A stretch of 13,611 bases of DNA, taken from the NCBI GenBank assembly GCA_021823905.1, contig JAKALX010000054.1, positions 1-13,611 on the forward strand. Direction: 5' to 3'. Shown here piece after piece: positions 5,887 to 13,166 of the stretch (the stretch's first letter is position 1; every line of letters starts with the position of its first letter). The stretch is from Chloroflexota bacterium (GTDB taxonomy: Bacteria; Chloroflexota; Dehalococcoidia; Tepidiformales; Tepidiformaceae). The position numbers and the translations under genes are program-made. The notes under the pieces were generated by a model that was not told where the DNA came from, searched no databases, and was given only the letters and a program-made list of their open reading frames with translations.

Positions 5887-7290
5887 ATGCCATATGCACG
5901 TGGCGCAGGGAAGTTCGAACGAGCGAACAGGCTTGGGCATGTATCCGTAGCCAAGAACTTGGTGATTCGCACGGCGGTGGAAAGATGGGGTGAGCCCCCC
6001 GCGGCCCAATTGGACCGACCCGGTGTGGAGGAACGCTTGGCGTCGGTCGAGTCGCTCAATGGCCACGACCATGAGACGACGTTCGTGGTGGCGTTCGATG
6101 GCTCACTTCAGGAGGTGGAGGCACGAGAGGAGTATCCATCCATCAAGGTCGGATATCTTCAGATCGCTGGAGTCGCGGTGGACCTGCCAGCGTTCTTTGC
6201 GGCCCGCACCGGGCCGTTCATCGATCCACGGCGCCTCGCCAAGGCCTCGCAGAGCCAGATCATCAACGCTGCTCTGCCGAGCGCGAACATTCCCGCCAGG
6301 GACGGGGGGACCGTCACTGAGAATTGGCGCCGCGAAGTGTTCGAGACTTTCTCACGACAGGGCGTTGATGATTTCGGAACAGGTACGATCAGCCTTCTGG
6401 ATGCCATTTATTATCTCCACGGATCACCGGAGGTTAGAGCCGATACCATCACAGTCGGTGTCTGCCCGTACAAGACAGAGGACGACTGCTCCGCAAAGTT
6501 CATCGAAGTCCCGCCCGAGGGCACTTCGTGTCCTACGTGTGGCCGAGTGGTGTGGCCCACGGACGTGCTTCGGACTCACGAGGAATTCGACGAAGAGGGC
6601 TCTAATCTAACCCCATTAACTCGGTTGATGAATAGTGCGGAGAGACTTCTTTGTGTTGCCTATCTCACCGGCTTTGCTAAGACAGCGCCTTCATTATTGT
6701 CACGTATTGCGTTCGTGACAGACGGCCCGTTGGCTTTCTTTGGCACAACTGCGAAACTAAAATCGCAAATGATATCATTCCTTAGTCATTTGAATAATAT
6801 GCTTTTGCAACGGGGTATGCCGCCGCCGTTATTGGTGGGAATCGAAAAGAGCGGTTTGTTTGTCGATCATGCGCACGCAGTGACGAAAGCTATTCCGGCG
6901 GGGTACTTGGTGAATCTTGACGAGCTTTATATTCGGCAGCGAGTGAAGCGCAAGACGAGCAAGGGATTGTACGGCGTAGATGAGTTCTATGGGCGGCGCT
7001 TCTTCTTCAAGACCACTTCGGGCAATACATTGGTCGTAACGGTGCCGCGCATTTCTGGCCAGCCGTATGGAGATTCGCCAGGCTGCGATTCATTGGATGA
7101 ATATCCAACGCTCAGACCCATTCTCAGACTCCTCGACCGGATCGAGACCCGCCTATATCCAGATGCCGTGATCCCGATCGCTCTAGCGCACTCAGCTGCC
7201 GCTCTACCGCTGGGCACTGGGAGCGACGTTCTCCAAATTTTGGCGAAAGATTTGATCACGCTTTCGGCGGGAGGCCGAGACTCATCTTGA
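5887..7290 (+). CDS. NurA-domain nuclease with inserted zinc ribbon
   Basis: NurA is a metal-dependent 5'-3' exonuclease and endonuclease with an RNase H-like fold; it normally docks on a HerA hexamer and degrades the DNA the motor feeds it. In this 467-aa product the first catalytic strand is FVVAFDGSLQEVEA (Asp71) and the central strand IAFVTDGPLAFFG (Asp279), followed by LLVGIEKSGLFVDHA (316-329) and a C-terminal IALAHSAAA (His435) near the conserved family His. Between them lies a four-Cys insertion (Cys193, Cys201, Cys215, Cys218; C-x7-C-x13-CxxC), likely a zinc ribbon absent from minimal archaeal NurA proteins. The gene follows HerA by 10 nt in the same direction. The part from about 6600 to 6900 is less GC-rich than the genes to the right, hinting at a foreign origin. 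Fold assignment rests on motif order and on the HerA neighbour. Confidence 0.85.
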   Translation: MPYARGAGKFERANRLGHVSVAKNLVIRTAVERWGEPPAAQLDRPGVEERLASVESLNGHDHETTFVVAFDGSLQEVEAREEYPSIKVGYLQIAGVAVDLPAFFAARTGPFIDPRRLAKASQSQIINAALPSANIPARDGGTVTENWRREVFETFSRQGVDDFGTGTISLLDAIYYLHGSPEVRADTITVGVCPYKTEDDCSAKFIEVPPEGTSCPTCGRVVWPTDVLRTHEEFDEEGSNLTPLTRLMNSAERLLCVAYLTGFAKTAPSLLSRIAFVTDGPLAFFGTTAKLKSQMISFLSHLNNMLLQRGMPPPLLVGIEKSGLFVDHAHAVTKAIPAGYLVNLDELYIRQRVKRKTSKGLYGVDEFYGRRFFFKTTSGNTLVVTVPRISGQPYGDSPGCDSLDEYPTLRPILRLLDRIETRLYPDAVIPIALAHSAAALPLGTGSDVLQILAKDLITLSAGGRDSS

Positions 7291-7483
7291 ACAGTTCGTT
7301 GAACAGTCGCGCCGAGGCGGACCGAGGATCGGACGTTTGGCTCCCCGTATCTTCTATCCCCTCAATGCGTGCGTGAGTTCATGGGCGCGGGCTGATCCGG
7401 ACTGACCCTACTCGAGCAGAGACATAAGGGTGGCGCTGTTTATTCGGGCGGGTCCGAATTCGCCGATGACCGGCTGGGGCGAA

Positions 7484-9103
7484 TCAGATCGCCTCGGCGT
7501 CCGGTTGGGGCCGGTCGCTGTGATGGGGAGGCTCGGCGGGCGCGACCGCCTCCACATCAATCTCGGAGATGTGCCCAACGTTGACATCCTCTCGAAGTTC
7601 CACCTCCTGGAGGAACCAGGTCAGGCCAAACGCGATCAGGCCGAGCGGGACGGTCACCAGGAACACGACCTGGAGAGAATCGGCGAACGATTGGATGACT
7701 CCGATTCGCGCGAGATCCGGGAGGTGGTCAATGACCTGCCGGCTGCGGCCCAGCACGCTCCCCGAGGGCGAGCCGAGCTGCTGGAGGAGGCGGGCGGGGA
7801 CGTTACGCGGGACGTAGTAGTCGAGGCGGTTGTTGAGGATCGTTCCGAGAATCGCAACACCGAAGGCTCCGCCCATGGAGCGAAAGAAGGTCACTCCGGC
7901 GGTCGCGGCGCCGAGTTGCTCGTGGGCGACCACGTTCTGGACCGCGAGCACGAGTGTCTGCATGAGCATGCCGAGTCCAGCGCCGAGCACGAACATGTAG
8001 AGCGACGACTCGACTCTGCTGGTGCCCACATCGAGGCGCGAGAGGAGGAGGAGGCCGACAGTCGTGATGAGGCTGCCGGCGATCGGGAAGACGCGGTACT
8101 TCCCCCGTCTCGAGATGATCCGGCCCGAGCTGATTGACGTCAGCATCAGTCCGGCGACCATCGGTACGACGAGCAATCCAGATTCCGTCGCGGAGGCGCC
8201 GGTGACGATCTGGAAGTAGATCGGCAGGAAGACGGTCGAGCCGAACATCGAAAGCCCCACGAGGAAGCTCACGCCGGACGACACGCGGAACACGGGGTTT
8301 CGGAACAGGGCGAGCGGGAGAATCGGTTCGGACGCGCGGCCTTCCTGAACGACGAATGCCGCGAGGAGCATGACGCCGATCACGGCGAGGCCGATGACGG
8401 TCGGGGAACCCCAGGGGTATTCGTTGCCGCCCCAGACTGTCACGAGCAGCAGTGCGCTGACGCCGGCGACGAGCAACCCGGCGCCGAGATAGTCGACGCG
8501 GTGTTCGCGGCGCACGAACGGGAGATTGAGCACGGCGGAGGTGACGACGAGCGCAACCAGTCCGAGCGGAAGGTTGATGTAGAAGATCCAGCGCCAGGAG
8601 AGGCTGTCCGTGAAGAAGCCACCGACGAGGGGGCCGACGACGCTCGACGTGGCGAAAACCGCGCCGGTGTAGCCCTGATAGCGGCCGCGTTCGCGGGGCG
8701 CAACGATGTCCCCGATGATGATCATGCTCATCGACATAAGCCCGCCACCGCCGACGCCCTGGAGACCGCGCGCGAGCACCAGGGTGAGCATGTTCGGCGC
8801 GGCACCAGAGATCATCGAGCCGACGAGAAAGATGGCGATCGCGAACTGAAAGAGGATCTTCCTGCCGTAGAGGTCGCTGATCTTGCCGAAGAGCGGGACG
8901 GAGGCGGTCGACGTGAGGAGGTAGGCCGTAACAACCCAGGAGAGGTGATTCAGGCCGCCGAGGTCGCCGACGATCGTGGGAAGCGCGGTCGACACGATTG
9001 TCTGGTCGAGCGACGCGAGCAGCATGCCCAGCATCAGGCCACTGAAGACGATCAGGACCTGGCGGTGGGTGAGCTTTGTCTGTGGCGCGGTGGCGGCGGC
9101 CAT
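7484..9103 (-). CDS. DHA2-family (EmrB/QacA) 14-TM drug:proton antiporter
   Basis: A 539-aa integral membrane exporter of the major facilitator superfamily, probably expelling hydrophobic or cationic toxic compounds in exchange for protons. After a short cytoplasmic N-terminus come motif D1 (LDQTIVSTALPTI, 32-44), motif A (GKISDLYGRK, 73-82), motif B (LARGLQGVGGGG, about 110-121), motif C (VVGPLVGGFF, 155-164) and the DHA2-typical SWRWIFYINLPLG (169-181). The hydrophobic pattern gives about 14 membrane segments, ending in a hydrophilic, acidic tail of about 40 residues. Its ATG overlaps the MarR stop (TAATG), so the two are co-translated and the transporter is probably induced when MarR releases its operator. 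Substrate cannot be predicted. The gene is complete and very GC-rich, unlike the accessory block on its left. Confidence 0.93.
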   Translation of the reverse strand: MAAATAPQTKLTHRQVLIVFSGLMLGMLLASLDQTIVSTALPTIVGDLGGLNHLSWVVTAYLLTSTASVPLFGKISDLYGRKILFQFAIAIFLVGSMISGAAPNMLTLVLARGLQGVGGGGLMSMSMIIIGDIVAPRERGRYQGYTGAVFATSSVVGPLVGGFFTDSLSWRWIFYINLPLGLVALVVTSAVLNLPFVRREHRVDYLGAGLLVAGVSALLLVTVWGGNEYPWGSPTVIGLAVIGVMLLAAFVVQEGRASEPILPLALFRNPVFRVSSGVSFLVGLSMFGSTVFLPIYFQIVTGASATESGLLVVPMVAGLMLTSISSGRIISRRGKYRVFPIAGSLITTVGLLLLSRLDVGTSRVESSLYMFVLGAGLGMLMQTLVLAVQNVVAHEQLGAATAGVTFFRSMGGAFGVAILGTILNNRLDYYVPRNVPARLLQQLGSPSGSVLGRSRQVIDHLPDLARIGVIQSFADSLQVVFLVTVPLGLIAFGLTWFLQEVELREDVNVGHISEIDVEAVAPAEPPHHSDRPQPDAEAI

Positions 9104-9591
9104 TAGCGTTCCCCGATAGTGGCGGCCTGGCGGTTCGGGTCGCGGTTGGCGTAGCGGACGAAGTCCTCGGAAAAGCGGGTCAAGAGGTGCGCGAGCTGCG
9201 AGAGGTCAGCCTCGTTCCAGTCGCCCAAGAGGTCGCGGAGCACGCGTTGTCCGGCGGCGATCATCTGCTCGACCGCCATTCGGCCGTCGGGGGTGATCTC
9301 GATGACGATGCAGCGGAGGTCGCCGCCACGTTGCCTTCGAGCGAATCCCCGGTCGGTGAGGTGCTTCAGTGTGCGGCTCATCGTCGAGATGTCCACACCG
9401 CTTGTGGCGGCCAGCTCTGAGATCGTGAGGGGGCCCTGGTCGGTCAGCCGGGCGAGTGCAGTCAGGGCCGGCCGGGCGAGGTCGATGCCTGCTTCGCGGC
9501 GGAGACGCTCATCCGTCCCGGGCAGTTGTGCTTGCCGGGAGAGGGTCAGCCACGCGCGCTGGAGGGATGCGATTGTCGGGTCGGGATCCAC
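9103..9591 (-). CDS. MarR-family transcriptional repressor of the exporter
   Basis: A dimeric winged-helix regulator of 162 aa. The DNA-binding part is LTISELAATSGVDISTMSRT (helix-turn-helix with recognition helix) followed by a wing (RRQRGGDLRCIVIEITPDG), flanked by the dimerisation helices; length fits the family (140-170 aa). GTG at 9591 is chosen as start. The longer frame from TTG 9627 would translate through a perfect operator-like inverted repeat and the presumed promoter, with no ribosome-binding site. A TATACT box 6 nt before the GTG suggests leaderless expression. The stop TAA overlaps the exporter ATG. Expected role: represses its own promoter, and so the exporter, until a toxic ligand binds. 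Confidence 0.9.
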   Translation of the reverse strand: MDPDPTIASLQRAWLTLSRQAQLPGTDERLRREAGIDLARPALTALARLTDQGPLTISELAATSGVDISTMSRTLKHLTDRGFARRQRGGDLRCIVIEITPDGRMAVEQMIAAGQRVLRDLLGDWNEADLSQLAHLLTRFSEDFVRYANRDPNRQAATIGER

Positions 9592-9597
9592 CGGTCC

Positions 9598-9627
9598 AGT
9601 ATAGGAAGAGTTGCTTGCAGCAAGCAA
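9598..9627 (-). promoter_or_regulatory. Promoter of the marR-exporter operon
   Basis: On the minus strand TTGCTT (9627-9622) and TATACT (9603-9598) are 18 nt apart, and the -10 box ends 6 nt before GTG 9591. The -35 box lies inside the inverted repeat at 9609-9629, so a bound repressor would block polymerase. Confidence 0.6.
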
Positions 9628-9629
9628 CT
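9609..9629. promoter_or_regulatory. Probable MarR operator, perfect 9-bp inverted repeat
   Basis: AGTTGCTTG (9609-9617) and CAAGCAACT (9621-9629) are exact complements separated by CAG. MarR dimers usually bind imperfect palindromes of 16-20 bp over their own promoter. The TTGCTTG/CAAGCAA half-site type and the overlap with the -35 region both fit autoregulation. Confidence 0.7.
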
Positions 9630-9646
9630 AATGCCTCTCTTGTCCC

Positions 9647-10186
9647 TCATTTCGTGTACTGCCTGTACTCCCAGCCCTCGCGCCAGGTGAACGCGCTCAC
9701 CATCAGCTCCTCGAGCGGGACCCGGTTGACGTAGTGCTCAAGCGCCCAATGTGTGGCCCGGTGGCCGATGACGAGGACGCGCCGGCCGTCCCACCGAAGC
9801 GGCAGGTCTTCCAGGAAACGGCCGACGCGGGCGACGGCCTCGCGCCAGCTTTCGCCGCCGGGGTGCGGGTCATCCAGGTATCGCGGCCGGTCGGTGTGTA
9901 GGGCAGGCGCCGCCGTACCGTTGCGAGTGCCGTAGTCGCACTCCCGCAGGCGCCAGTCGAGGAGGATGGGGATCCCGGTTCCCTCGAAGGCGATCAGGGC
10001 TGTCTCCACCGCTCGCCGGAGGTCTGAGGCGAAGACCGCCGCGAGGCCGTCGTTCTTCCGCCGTTCACCAAGGTCGCGAGCGAGCGCACGGCCCCGTTCC
10101 GACAGCTTTCCCTGGTTCCAGCCTGTGGCGATCCCCTGCTCGTTGTCCTCGCTGATGGAGTGGGTTTCGAAAACGATCTCGATCAC
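9647..10186 (-). CDS. Histidine phosphatase-fold protein (phosphoglycerate mutase-like)
   Basis: A 179-aa cytosolic protein of the histidine phosphatase superfamily, which removes or moves phosphate groups through a phospho-histidine. The strand-1 motif is IVFETHSISEDN: the catalytic His (9) is present but the usual Arg-His-Gly is replaced by Thr-His-Ser. The rest is normal: LSERG (28-32), SDLRRAVETA (54-63, Arg57), the acid residue in RECDYG (Glu82), and the second His in VIGHRATHWALEHY (142). GTG 10186 puts VIEIVFETH at the N-terminus as in the family; longer frames only add low-complexity sequence. It lies upstream of marR on the same strand, but marR has its own promoter. Substrate unknown. 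It is divergent from the gene pair starting at 10276. Confidence 0.82.
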   Translation of the reverse strand: MIEIVFETHSISEDNEQGIATGWNQGKLSERGRALARDLGERRKNDGLAAVFASDLRRAVETALIAFEGTGIPILLDWRLRECDYGTRNGTAAPALHTDRPRYLDDPHPGGESWREAVARVGRFLEDLPLRWDGRRVLVIGHRATHWALEHYVNRVPLEELMVSAFTWREGWEYRQYTK

Positions 10187-10260
10187 GCCGCCACGGTATG
10201 CGGCGCCTGCCGCCGTCGGCAAGGCTGAATCGACAACCGTCACCAGGCGCCAATGCCGGG

Positions 10261-10269
10261 TGGTAGACT
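10261..10269 (+). promoter_or_regulatory. Extended -10 promoter, leaderless start
   Basis: TGGTAGACT matches the extended -10 pattern TGnTANNNT and ends 6 nt before GTG 10276. No -35 box is obvious. Spacing implies a transcript that begins about at the start codon. Confidence 0.45.
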
Positions 10270-10275
10270 GAAGAC

Positions 10276-10521
10276 GTGGACACGCCCGCTGCCAGCGACT
10301 GGGACCGCGAATACTTCCGCCGGATCGGCGAGTACAAGGCGGAGGCGAATGCTGACGCGCTGCGTCGTCACCTGGGGCGTCCATCTCTCGATCGCCTCGA
10401 GTCGAGTGTCAGCCGGAGCCTCGAATACAGTTCTCCGGAACGGATCGAGCGGCGCCTCGCGGAGGATGATCCCGCGCCTCTTTACGACAGCGCACGACGC
10501 CGTGGCCTCATCAAGAGCTGA
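10276..10521 (+). CDS. 81-aa protein paired with a nucleotidyltransferase
   Basis: A small, charged, mainly helical protein (DWDREYFRRIGEYKAEANAD near the N-terminus; ERIERRLAEDDPAPLYD near the C-terminus). I do not recognise a named domain. Its last 20 bases overlap the GTG start of the nucleotidyltransferase at 10502, so the two are co-translated, an arrangement typical of toxin-antitoxin or obligate partner pairs. The GTG start has an extended -10 box 6 nt upstream. It may be the antitoxin-like partner, or a subunit that positions the substrate; nothing in the sequence settles this. Confidence 0.65.
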   Translation: MDTPAASDWDREYFRRIGEYKAEANADALRRHLGRPSLDRLESSVSRSLEYSSPERIERRLAEDDPAPLYDSARRRGLIKS

Positions 10522-11065
10522 GCGAGCCGAGCCGAACCAGGGCCTCATCACGTTCACGGCGGCTGTGTTCGCCCGCGCCGCACTCAAGGGGACCATCATC
10601 GGTGGGCTCGCGCGGAATCACTGGGAGCAGCCACGGGTGACGTACGACCTCGATCTGACGGTCGCGGCGGACAAGTCCGGGCTCGCCATGGTTGTTGAAA
10701 GCTTCGTTGACCACGGCTACGTGGTGGTTCGCAGTCAGGAACCTGACCAGCGGTCGGGACCCGACTTCGTTCAGCTTTACCACCCGCAACTGCACTACGT
10801 GGTCGAGTTCCAGGCGGCGAAGACGGCATTCCAGTCGCTCGTCATCGAGCGTGGGGTCCCAATCCCGGGTGCCGAGCCACTCACGGTGGCGTCTCGAGAG
10901 GACCTCGTTGTGATGAAGCTCATCGCCTTTCGTTCGAAGGACCAAAACGACCTGGACGAACTCGCCAGCCACGCCGACCTCGATTGGGCCTACGTCGAAC
11001 ACTGGGCCGGGGTGTGGGGCGTCGAGGATCGGCTGGAGCAGCTCCGCGGCTGGCTCGAGGACTAG
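10502..11065 (+). CDS. AbiEii-like nucleotidyltransferase-fold protein
   Basis: A 187-aa protein of the polymerase-beta nucleotidyltransferase fold. Motifs: the GG turn in IIGGLARNHWEQ (32-43), the metal-binding pair in VTYDLDLTVA (Asp49 and Asp51), a strand VVEFQ (100-104) that may supply the third carboxylate, and the C-terminal signature EDLVVMKLIAFRSKDQNDL (133-151) shared with AbiEii/DUF6036-type enzymes. Such proteins transfer nucleotides to RNA or protein targets, and some act as toxins. GTG 10502 is chosen because the domain begins soon after and the frame upstream overlaps the 81-aa gene. No ribosome-binding site is seen, consistent with translational coupling. Either toxin or housekeeping role is possible. 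Confidence 0.75.
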   Translation: MASSRAERAEPNQGLITFTAAVFARAALKGTIIGGLARNHWEQPRVTYDLDLTVAADKSGLAMVVESFVDHGYVVVRSQEPDQRSGPDFVQLYHPQLHYVVEFQAAKTAFQSLVIERGVPIPGAEPLTVASREDLVVMKLIAFRSKDQNDLDELASHADLDWAYVEHWAGVWGVEDRLEQLRGWLED

Positions 11066-11105
11066 CGTCTCGATAGAAGTGCGTCGTCGTTCACATCTCC
11101 TGCAG

Positions 11106-11147
11106 CAATCGACAATCGACAATCGGCAATCGGCAATCGACAATCGA
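11106..11147 (+). repeat. Six tandem copies of the 7-bp unit CAATCGR
   Basis: The units are CAATCGA, CAATCGA, CAATCGG, CAATCGG, CAATCGA and CAATCGA without a gap. The block ends 9 nt before the cysteine desulfurase ATG and fills nearly all of its leader. Copy number can vary by slippage, which would change the distance between any promoter and the gene. Confidence 0.95.
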
Positions 11148-11156
11148 TCCCAGCCC

Positions 11157-12356
11157 ATGATCTACCTCGACCACGCCGCCACGTCGCCCCTCCGGCCAGA
11201 GGCTCACGCCGCCATGGAGCCGTTTCTGGGCGAGACATTCGGCAACCCGAGCGGCCTGTATGCGGCCGGGCGCGAGGCACAGTCCGCTGTTGACCGCGCC
11301 CGGAGCACCGCGGCTCAGTGCCTGCGCGCCCGTCCGAGCGAGATCATCTTCACAAGCGGAGGCACCGAGAGCATCAACGCGGCGATGGTCGGAATCGCCT
11401 ACGCGATGCGGCGCGCCGATTGCGGCAACCACGTCATCACGACAGCGATAGAACACCACGCGGGCATCCATGCGGCGCAGTGCCTCGAAGAGCTGGGCTT
11501 CGAGGTCACCTACCTGCCGTGCGATCGCTCTGGACACGTGAGGGCCACCGACCTGGCGGCCGCGCTCCGCCCGGAGACGGTCCTGGCGAGCGTGATGCTG
11601 GCAAACAACGAGGTTGGGTCCCTCCAGCCGATCGCTGATATGGCGTCGGCCATCCACGATTGGGCGAAGCGCCATGGCGGACACCGGGTGATGCTGCACA
11701 CGGACGCGGTCCAGGCGCCGGGCTGGCTCGAAATCGACGTCAACGCGCTGGGTGTCGACGCGCTCTCGCTTTCTTCGCACAAGTTCGGCGGACCGAAAGG
11801 GAGCGGCGTCCTCTTCCTGCGCCGGGCGACGCCGTTTCGGCCGCTTTTGCACGGCGGCGGCCAGGAAATGCAGAAGCGCGCCGGGACCGAGAACGTCGCG
11901 GGCATTGTCGGGACGGCGACGGCGCTCGCGATTGCCAGCAGCGGCATTTCGGAGCGCTCGGCCCGCGTTGGCGCGCTGCGCGAGCGGCTGCGGGAGGGCA
12001 TCGTCGCCGGCGTTCCGGATGTGCTGGTGAACGGCTGCCAGGTGAACTGCCTGCCGAACAACCTGAACATCTCGTTCCGGGGAATAGAGAGCGAAGCGCT
12101 GGTGGCGGCGCTCGATGCGCACGGGATTGCCGTGAGCTCGGGATCGGCGTGCTCGAACTCGACCTGGGAGCCGTCTCACGTCCTGATGGCGATGGGCGTG
12201 CCAATCCGGCAGGCGGTCGGGAGTGTGCGCTTTAGCCTCGGCGAAGGAACGACGGCCGCCGACGTCGATGGAGTCCTGGCGGTACTTCCGCGTGAAGTGG
12301 CGCGGCTGCGCGAGGCGACGACCGCTATCGCCCAGCACCTGGCCGAGCCGGCCTGA
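11157..12356 (+). CDS. Cysteine desulfurase, NifS/IscS type
   Basis: A pyridoxal-phosphate enzyme that takes sulfur from L-cysteine (giving alanine) and hands it on as persulfide for Fe-S clusters, tRNA thiolation or cofactors. The 399-aa length fits the family. Motifs: YLDHAATSPL (3-12), FTSGGTESIN (65-74), the cofactor-stacking His in TAIEHHA (96-102), HTDAVQAPG (181-189), the cofactor lysine in SLSSHKFGGPKG (Lys209), RAGTENV (241-247) and the catalytic-loop cysteine in SSGSACSNSTWEPSHVL (Cys332). ATG 11157 is the start because YLDHAAT begins the family; longer frames would translate the 7-bp repeat. No Shine-Dalgarno sequence is seen: only TCCCAGCCC separates repeat and ATG. No isc/suf scaffold gene is adjacent, so the acceptor is unknown. 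Confidence 0.94.
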   Translation: MIYLDHAATSPLRPEAHAAMEPFLGETFGNPSGLYAAGREAQSAVDRARSTAAQCLRARPSEIIFTSGGTESINAAMVGIAYAMRRADCGNHVITTAIEHHAGIHAAQCLEELGFEVTYLPCDRSGHVRATDLAAALRPETVLASVMLANNEVGSLQPIADMASAIHDWAKRHGGHRVMLHTDAVQAPGWLEIDVNALGVDALSLSSHKFGGPKGSGVLFLRRATPFRPLLHGGGQEMQKRAGTENVAGIVGTATALAIASSGISERSARVGALRERLREGIVAGVPDVLVNGCQVNCLPNNLNISFRGIESEALVAALDAHGIAVSSGSACSNSTWEPSHVLMAMGVPIRQAVGSVRFSLGEGTTAADVDGVLAVLPREVARLREATTAIAQHLAEPA

Positions 12357-12370
12357 TCCGGGCGGCTCAG

Positions 12371-12601
12371 CTACACCGCTGGCTCGCTCAGCGCCTGTTC
12401 GAGGCGTTCGTCCGAAAGGGCCTGCAACTGGCGGCGGGCGTCGTCGTGTTGCTTTTCAACGGTATCCCGCCCGGCTCGATGTTCCTTCGACCCGAATGTG
12501 TTCGTCTTCCTGGCGGTGTCGTCCAGGGCGTCGAGGGCCAAGCGGCGCTCGTCGTCGGGGCCGCGTTCCAACAGCTGGTTGATCTTCTGTTCCCGGTTCA
12601 T
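12371..12601 (-). CDS. Small charged protein of unknown function
   Basis: A 76-aa, very hydrophilic, helical protein rich in Glu, Asp, Arg and Gln, with no recognised domain. ATG 12601 is preferred over ATG 12628 because GAGG (12610-12607 on the minus strand) lies 5 nt before it. The gene is convergent with the cysteine desulfurase, whose stop is 14 nt away. The heptad-like spacing of Leu (INQLLERG, RRLALDALDD, RRQLQALSDERLEQALSE) suggests coiled-coil or helical hairpin structure. Confidence 0.6.
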   Translation of the reverse strand: MNREQKINQLLERGPDDERRLALDALDDTARKTNTFGSKEHRAGRDTVEKQHDDARRQLQALSDERLEQALSEPAV

Positions 12602-12731
12602 CGGTTCCTCACGTTCAGTGTCCACCATAGACCACCTGGGCCGGTGTGCGTCAGACGAGAACGCAACCTTGCTGTCTCGACGCGGCTCGATCGGTCAAGA
12701 GCGGCAGGCGGCGACGCGCAGCCTCTGGGTC

Positions 12732-13166
12732 TCAGGGTTCGGACTCGCGACGTTCGGGCAGGATCTCGAACTGGCCGCCCTGGAGCGGCGTGATCGCCCG
12801 GAAGTGGCGGGCGTCGAACGTGAGCACGCGGCGCGTGTTGAAGCGCTGAGCGAGGACAACGATGGAAAGGTCGGCGAGACCGGGGCTCAGAGCGGCGTAG
12901 CGGTTCTCCAGGGTTACGATTGCCTGGTATTCCGGAAAGTCGAGGCACTGGACCTCGAAATCCCCATTCGCGACGTCCTGCAGCCAGCTCAGCCTTGCCT
13001 GGCGGCCGACTCGGGAACCAAGCATGTAGTCGATCTCCGCCGAGATCGGCGCGGGCACAATGAGCCGTCCACGTTCGAGTTGCAGCGCTCTCGACACGGC
13101 GCCGCGACGGTCGTCGTGCCGGTCGGCCAGCGCGACGATTGGCGCGGTATCAACGATGAGGGTCAC
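12732..13166 (-). CDS. PIN-domain ribonuclease toxin, VapC type
   Basis: VapC toxins are Mg2+-dependent RNases that cut tRNA or rRNA and stop growth when their antitoxin is degraded. The 144-aa product shows the four acidic PIN residues: Asp6 in LIVDTAPIVAL, Glu44 in ISAEIDYML, Asp99 in GLADLSIVVLA and Asp118 in LTFDARHF. Length and order match the family. Its ATG overlaps the antitoxin stop by 4 nt (ATGA), the usual coupled arrangement. Expression is probably controlled by the antitoxin-toxin complex at the promoter near 13397. Confidence 0.9.
   Translation of the reverse strand: MTLIVDTAPIVALADRHDDRRGAVSRALQLERGRLIVPAPISAEIDYMLGSRVGRQARLSWLQDVANGDFEVQCLDFPEYQAIVTLENRYAALSPGLADLSIVVLAQRFNTRRVLTFDARHFRAITPLQGGQFEILPERRESEP

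Noticed and set aside
7458..7484. Inverted repeat ATTCGCC/GGCGAAT at the exporter stop, as terminator
   Set aside because: Only 7 pairs around a 13-nt loop, overlaps the stop codon and has no T-run.
7430..8137. 235-aa plus-strand frame rich in Asp, Glu and His
   Set aside because: Mirror of the DHA2 exporter coding strand; composition is typical of antisense to membrane-protein genes.
11091..12338. Long 415-aa open frame on the minus strand opposite the cysteine desulfurase
   Set aside because: The plus strand carries every cysteine desulfurase motif. The antisense frame is an effect of high GC content and has no recognisable domain.
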